Of a DNA stretch of 64,000 bases, positions 60,629 to 64,000 are shown piece after piece. Position numbers and translations under genes: made by a program. Under the pieces are notes generated by a model. That model had not been told where the DNA came from, ran no database searches, and was given only the letters and a program-made list of their open reading frames with translations. This DNA comes from Sphingobacterium sp. (GTDB lineage: Bacteria > Bacteroidota > Bacteroidia > Sphingobacteriales > Sphingobacteriaceae), in assembly GCA_029239355.1 (NCBI GenBank), contig JAQZAZ010000009.1:1-64000 (forward strand), read 5' to 3'. How positions within the stretch are numbered: position 1 is the first letter of the stretch; every line of letters starts with the position of its first letter.

Positions 60629-61855
60629 TTACTTTTTATTGCGTGGGTATTTAGTAGGTATTGCCATCATTTGTTCCAAAAAGATGGGATCTTTAAATGT
60701 ACTGGTTGTCCGATCATATTGCCCGGCACCCTGAACATCCCAGAGCATCGGACACATGCCACGAGAATAGATCGCTTCGGTAACAGAAACGTTAAATAGT
60801 CTCACCACTTCCTGCGTTCTATTAAGTGATGAACATGCATATTCGCCAATGACGACCGGTATCCCTTTATCAACACAATTTTTTTTCAACAGATCCATAT
60901 TGTCGTTAAGTTCCTTAAATTCTTGTGTTGTTCCCCAAGATGGAACACCAACTCCCCATCCTGCATCTTCGCCATTGCCTAATATGGCAAATAAAGGCGG
61001 AGTATAGTAATGTACGGTTAACGCAAGATGTTTTGCCGGATCGGTAGGAATTCTGGTGAGTGGGTCAAAAGCATACTCCAGACCAGTATTGTAAATTTCT
61101 ACTAAAAGATGGCGTTTTGCATTGTTACCACCAGATCTCCTGACGATGTCGACAAAAAGTTGATTAAGTTCATTTACATAGCCGAATGCTTTAGCTTTTT
61201 CGATCTGTCCTCCTTTCCAAGGAGTCCATATCTCATCATAGCCGATTTCATTCATGGGTTCAAAGATCAAGTGATCACCATATTTCTCAAAACGGTTACA
61301 GAGTTGTTCCCAGATCGAAGTAAACTTTTTCTTAGCTTCATTGTCTGTTGGGACTTTCTTCACCCATTCATTTTCATGGTGTACGTTTATAATAGCAACC
61401 ATGCCGCAATCAAGTGTCCAATTTAAGATCGATTCGACTCTATTCAGCAAATCCGGATGTATTCTGTAATTTTCCTCGTTTATCATCATATTACTCCAGG
61501 TAACCGGAATTCGCAGTGAGGAATAACCTGCTTTGGCATATCCTTCAATCATTTGTTTTGTAATGATAGGGCTACCCCATGCCGTTTCGTAATTTGAGAT
61601 ACTGCTTGGGTTGATCCAATTACCTGTCGCATCTAAGGCATTGCCTAAGTTGATCCCCAAACCCATTTCATCAACTAATTGGTTGGTACTGAAGTTTTCG
61701 CGTATCGCGAATTTACTGTAAGCAGATTTTGGCTCTTCTTTCTTGTCAGGTGTAGGCAGCTCTGTATTGGCCTTAATTTCTTTATTCGAGCATGCTGGAA
61801 GTATCAACAGCATGATGATGTAACTCAATAATTTTTTCATTGGATTAATTTTCAT
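60629..61855 (-). CDS. GH5 family endoglucanase lipoprotein
   Basis: Lipobox LPAC; GLGINLGNALDA, LIFEPMNEIGYDE (acid/base), PVVIGEYACS (nucleophile). Confidence 0.93.
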   Translation of the reverse strand: MKINPMKKLLSYIIMLLILPACSNKEIKANTELPTPDKKEEPKSAYSKFAIRENFSTNQLVDEMGLGINLGNALDATGNWINPSSISNYETAWGSPIITKQMIEGYAKAGYSSLRIPVTWSNMMINEENYRIHPDLLNRVESILNWTLDCGMVAIINVHHENEWVKKVPTDNEAKKKFTSIWEQLCNRFEKYGDHLIFEPMNEIGYDEIWTPWKGGQIEKAKAFGYVNELNQLFVDIVRRSGGNNAKRHLLVEIYNTGLEYAFDPLTRIPTDPAKHLALTVHYYTPPLFAILGNGEDAGWGVGVPSWGTTQEFKELNDNMDLLKKNCVDKGIPVVIGEYACSSLNRTQEVVRLFNVSVTEAIYSRGMCPMLWDVQGAGQYDRTTSTFKDPIFLEQMMAIPTKYPRNKK

Positions 61856-61901
61856 ATTTATTTTTTGATTGAATCATGCAACTTATGGTCTTACGTTTTA
61901 A

Positions 61902-63815
61902 TTACTCATTACTGAAAGGCACAGCGGGTAAACCTTCCCTATTGAATAAATTGACATCTGGGTTATCACTCCATGCATAGCGAACAAATTCAGGATTTAC
62001 AATCTGATCAGCGAAGACAATTATTTTATTGCCTTGTATATGAGCCTTGGCCCATACAAATTTTTTATCTGCCCCAGCAATGGCAAAACCTTCTACGTAA
62101 CCGTATTTGTTATTAACCACGAGTCCTCCTCCGGTAGAGTCAAAAGAAATAACCAGTTTATTGCCCTGCTTCACTAGAGATTTGAATGTTGGTCCAGAAT
62201 AGATAAGGTCTTTTTTACCGTAATCTTTTGCCAATGCAATTAGAGCGAGCCGTCGACCGACTTCTTGTTTGTTTCGTGGATGGATATCATCTGCTTCGCC
62301 TATATCAGTGATTACAGCTTGGCCTGTATGTGCAAGACGGAGGGTCCGTGTTTGCGCATCTCTCAATTTTGCCCAGTCGCTGTCCTCTGGAGTTTTTTCT
62401 TTGGCCATATAATTTGCTAATTGAACCCAATAAAAAGGAAATTCAATTTTCCAGTGTGATCGCCAATCTTGTATTAGATTGGGAAAGAGGGTGCGATAAT
62501 CATAGGCTCGGCCGGAATTATTTTCTCCCTGATACCAGATGACACCTCGAATGGTATAAGGAATCATCGGATTGATCATCGCATTAAAGAGCAATGAATG
62601 AAACATATTAGGTGAAACTTCTTTATAACCATACTGCTTAGTTGTGACGGCCTCTTTATAATCCCATTCACCATTAAGGGGGAATTTCTCGCCTTCAACT
62701 TCGAGATATAGCTGGGCAGGGTTTCCGTAAAATCCGCCGCCGCCGCCGGTATCCATAATTTTTACAGTAATTATATTTTCACCATCTTTTAAAACAGTTT
62801 TTGGGATATTGTAGCTCCTAGGAATGGTATATCCTTTTGTTTCACCTACTTTTACGCCGTTGATCCAACAGACATCATCGTCATCAATGGTCCCAAGATG
62901 GATAGATGCTGACTTGCTGGCGCTACCCTTTGGAAGATAGATGCTGCGTTTGAACCAAACAATGCCGTCAATATTATCCAATTTAGGTTCCCATAATTGT
63001 GGGAGATTCATTTTCCCCCATGTTGGTAAGTCCGAATTGTTTTCGTACCATTTCTCGGCTATCCCCGGGTCTTTCGCTAAAGCCTGTTGATAGGCCTGTT
63101 TCTTCAATTCGTTTTCGCTCATAAAACTCTTTAGATCGCTTGTGAAAGTCTGTTTGTAGGGTTCGTTGAAGTGTGCGGGCAGTTTATTAAAGCTGTTTCC
63201 ACTAGTCCAGGTCTCGACACCGGTACCACCCCAGGAAGAATTGATTATTCCGACGGGTATACCTAGTTCCTGATAGAGCTTAAGGGCAAAGAAGTATCCT
63301 ACAGCTGAAAAATCGCCTACGGTGGCAGGGGAGCATATTTCCCATTTCCCGTTAAGATCTTTTTTTGGCACATCACTCATATTCTTCTCTACATTGAATG
63401 CCCGAATGTTCGGATAATTTGCCTGGCTGATTTCGCCGGTGGCATTATTGGAATTTTTTACGATCCATTCCATGTTAGATTGACCAGAAGCAAGCCATAC
63501 CTCACCGACCAAGATATTTTTTAATAGGATCTGTTCCTGACGGCCTTTTATTTCCAAACGATACGGCCCTCCGTGTGAAGTAGGGGCTAAGGTGAGGTTC
63601 CATTGACCATTTTTATCTGCCTTTGCCTTGAGGTTTTGCTGCATAAACTGGACATGGATCGTTTCATTTTTTTCGGCCCATCCCCATAAGTTTATGGGAC
63701 TGTCCCGTTGTAGGATCATGTTGTCGCCAAATATAGCGGGAAGCCTAAGCTCGGCTTTTAATAGAAACGCATGTAAGAAAAAAGCAATGAAAATTGGGAG
63801 ATGTTTTAGATTCAT
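61902..63815 (-). CDS. Sialate O-acetylesterase-like carbohydrate acetylesterase
   Basis: EVWLASGQSNMEW (Ser), GVIWYQGENNSGRA, DDIHPRNKQEVGRRLA. Confidence 0.92.
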   Translation of the reverse strand: MNLKHLPIFIAFFLHAFLLKAELRLPAIFGDNMILQRDSPINLWGWAEKNETIHVQFMQQNLKAKADKNGQWNLTLAPTSHGGPYRLEIKGRQEQILLKNILVGEVWLASGQSNMEWIVKNSNNATGEISQANYPNIRAFNVEKNMSDVPKKDLNGKWEICSPATVGDFSAVGYFFALKLYQELGIPVGIINSSWGGTGVETWTSGNSFNKLPAHFNEPYKQTFTSDLKSFMSENELKKQAYQQALAKDPGIAEKWYENNSDLPTWGKMNLPQLWEPKLDNIDGIVWFKRSIYLPKGSASKSASIHLGTIDDDDVCWINGVKVGETKGYTIPRSYNIPKTVLKDGENIITVKIMDTGGGGGFYGNPAQLYLEVEGEKFPLNGEWDYKEAVTTKQYGYKEVSPNMFHSLLFNAMINPMIPYTIRGVIWYQGENNSGRAYDYRTLFPNLIQDWRSHWKIEFPFYWVQLANYMAKEKTPEDSDWAKLRDAQTRTLRLAHTGQAVITDIGEADDIHPRNKQEVGRRLALIALAKDYGKKDLIYSGPTFKSLVKQGNKLVISFDSTGGGLVVNNKYGYVEGFAIAGADKKFVWAKAHIQGNKIIVFADQIVNPEFVRYAWSDNPDVNLFNREGLPAVPFSNE

Positions 63816-63818
63816 ATT

Positions 63819-64000
63819 TTATCGTGTTTTATAGTCGAACCAGTCAAAAAATACTTTTGCATTACTCGGAACACCATTGGAGGTGCTGTAAAGCCCTATC
63901 ATTACGCCGGTAAAACCGCCAGCAACTTCGGTTGCAAGATAGCGCGTGTCCAGTTTCCCGATTTCGCTGTAATTTTCACTGTCGGGATTTGCTACAGAAA
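63819..64000 (-). CDS. GH43-like glycoside hydrolase, C-terminal part only (runs off the window)
   Basis: Minus-strand NPDSENYSEIGKLDTRYLATEVAGGFTGVMIGLYSTSNGVPSNAKVFFDWFDYKTR* resembles GH43 beta-xylosidase C-terminal domain ends. Confidence 0.75.
   Translation of the reverse strand, partial: SVANPDSENYSEIGKLDTRYLATEVAGGFTGVMIGLYSTSNGVPSNAKVFFDWFDYKTR

Noticed and set aside
1-64000. CRISPR arrays, tRNA/rRNA genes, IS elements, prophage or toxin-antitoxin/defence loci
   Set aside because: Looked for direct repeat arrays, cloverleaf-like segments, transposase motifs and defence-type domains by eye; none could be supported.

Overview
The window is a 64 kb chromosomal segment from a Bacteroidota bacterium. 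A Sphingobacterium/Pedobacter-like origin is inferred from gene content and coding style only. From left to right it contains: (1) housekeeping genes gpsA, hemF, a paired M16 peptidase operon, a DnaQ-like exonuclease, trxB and rnhA; (2) a mixed region with a GH29 fucosidase, a sirtuin, DUF2891, HxlR/DoxX, a stress-like cluster (lmo0937-type peptide, CinA, GT4, YidH/DUF202, SRPBCC, Na+/H+ antiporter), a serine hydrolase with TPR tail, NUDIX, a sigma factor/small ORF/ClpP operon, and an Fpg/Nei glycosylase with an in-frame stop; (3) a complete molybdenum cofactor locus (cysteine desulfurase, moaCB, moaE, moeB-rhodanese, moaD, tauE, mocA-moeA fusion, moaA, xdhC) divergent from a Tat-targeted IorAB-type molybdo-hydroxylase, followed by mobA; (4) AraC plus an FAD siderophore-interacting protein; (5) a tight seven-gene operon of flavoprotein, methyltransferase, type III PKS, FabZ-like dehydratase, FabF-like KS, ACP and PPTase, which is the strongest candidate for an under-described system; (6) a GT4 protein with a fused all-alpha domain; and (7) the distal part of a polysaccharide utilization locus (GH2, GH29, GH97, GH42, GH5, acetylesterase, partial GH43), which may target fucosylated/acetylated xyloglucan. 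I also found several probable gene remnants in intergenic DNA and several long perfect hairpins. I found no tRNA, rRNA, CRISPR array or IS element. All family calls are by eye from motifs; no searches were run.
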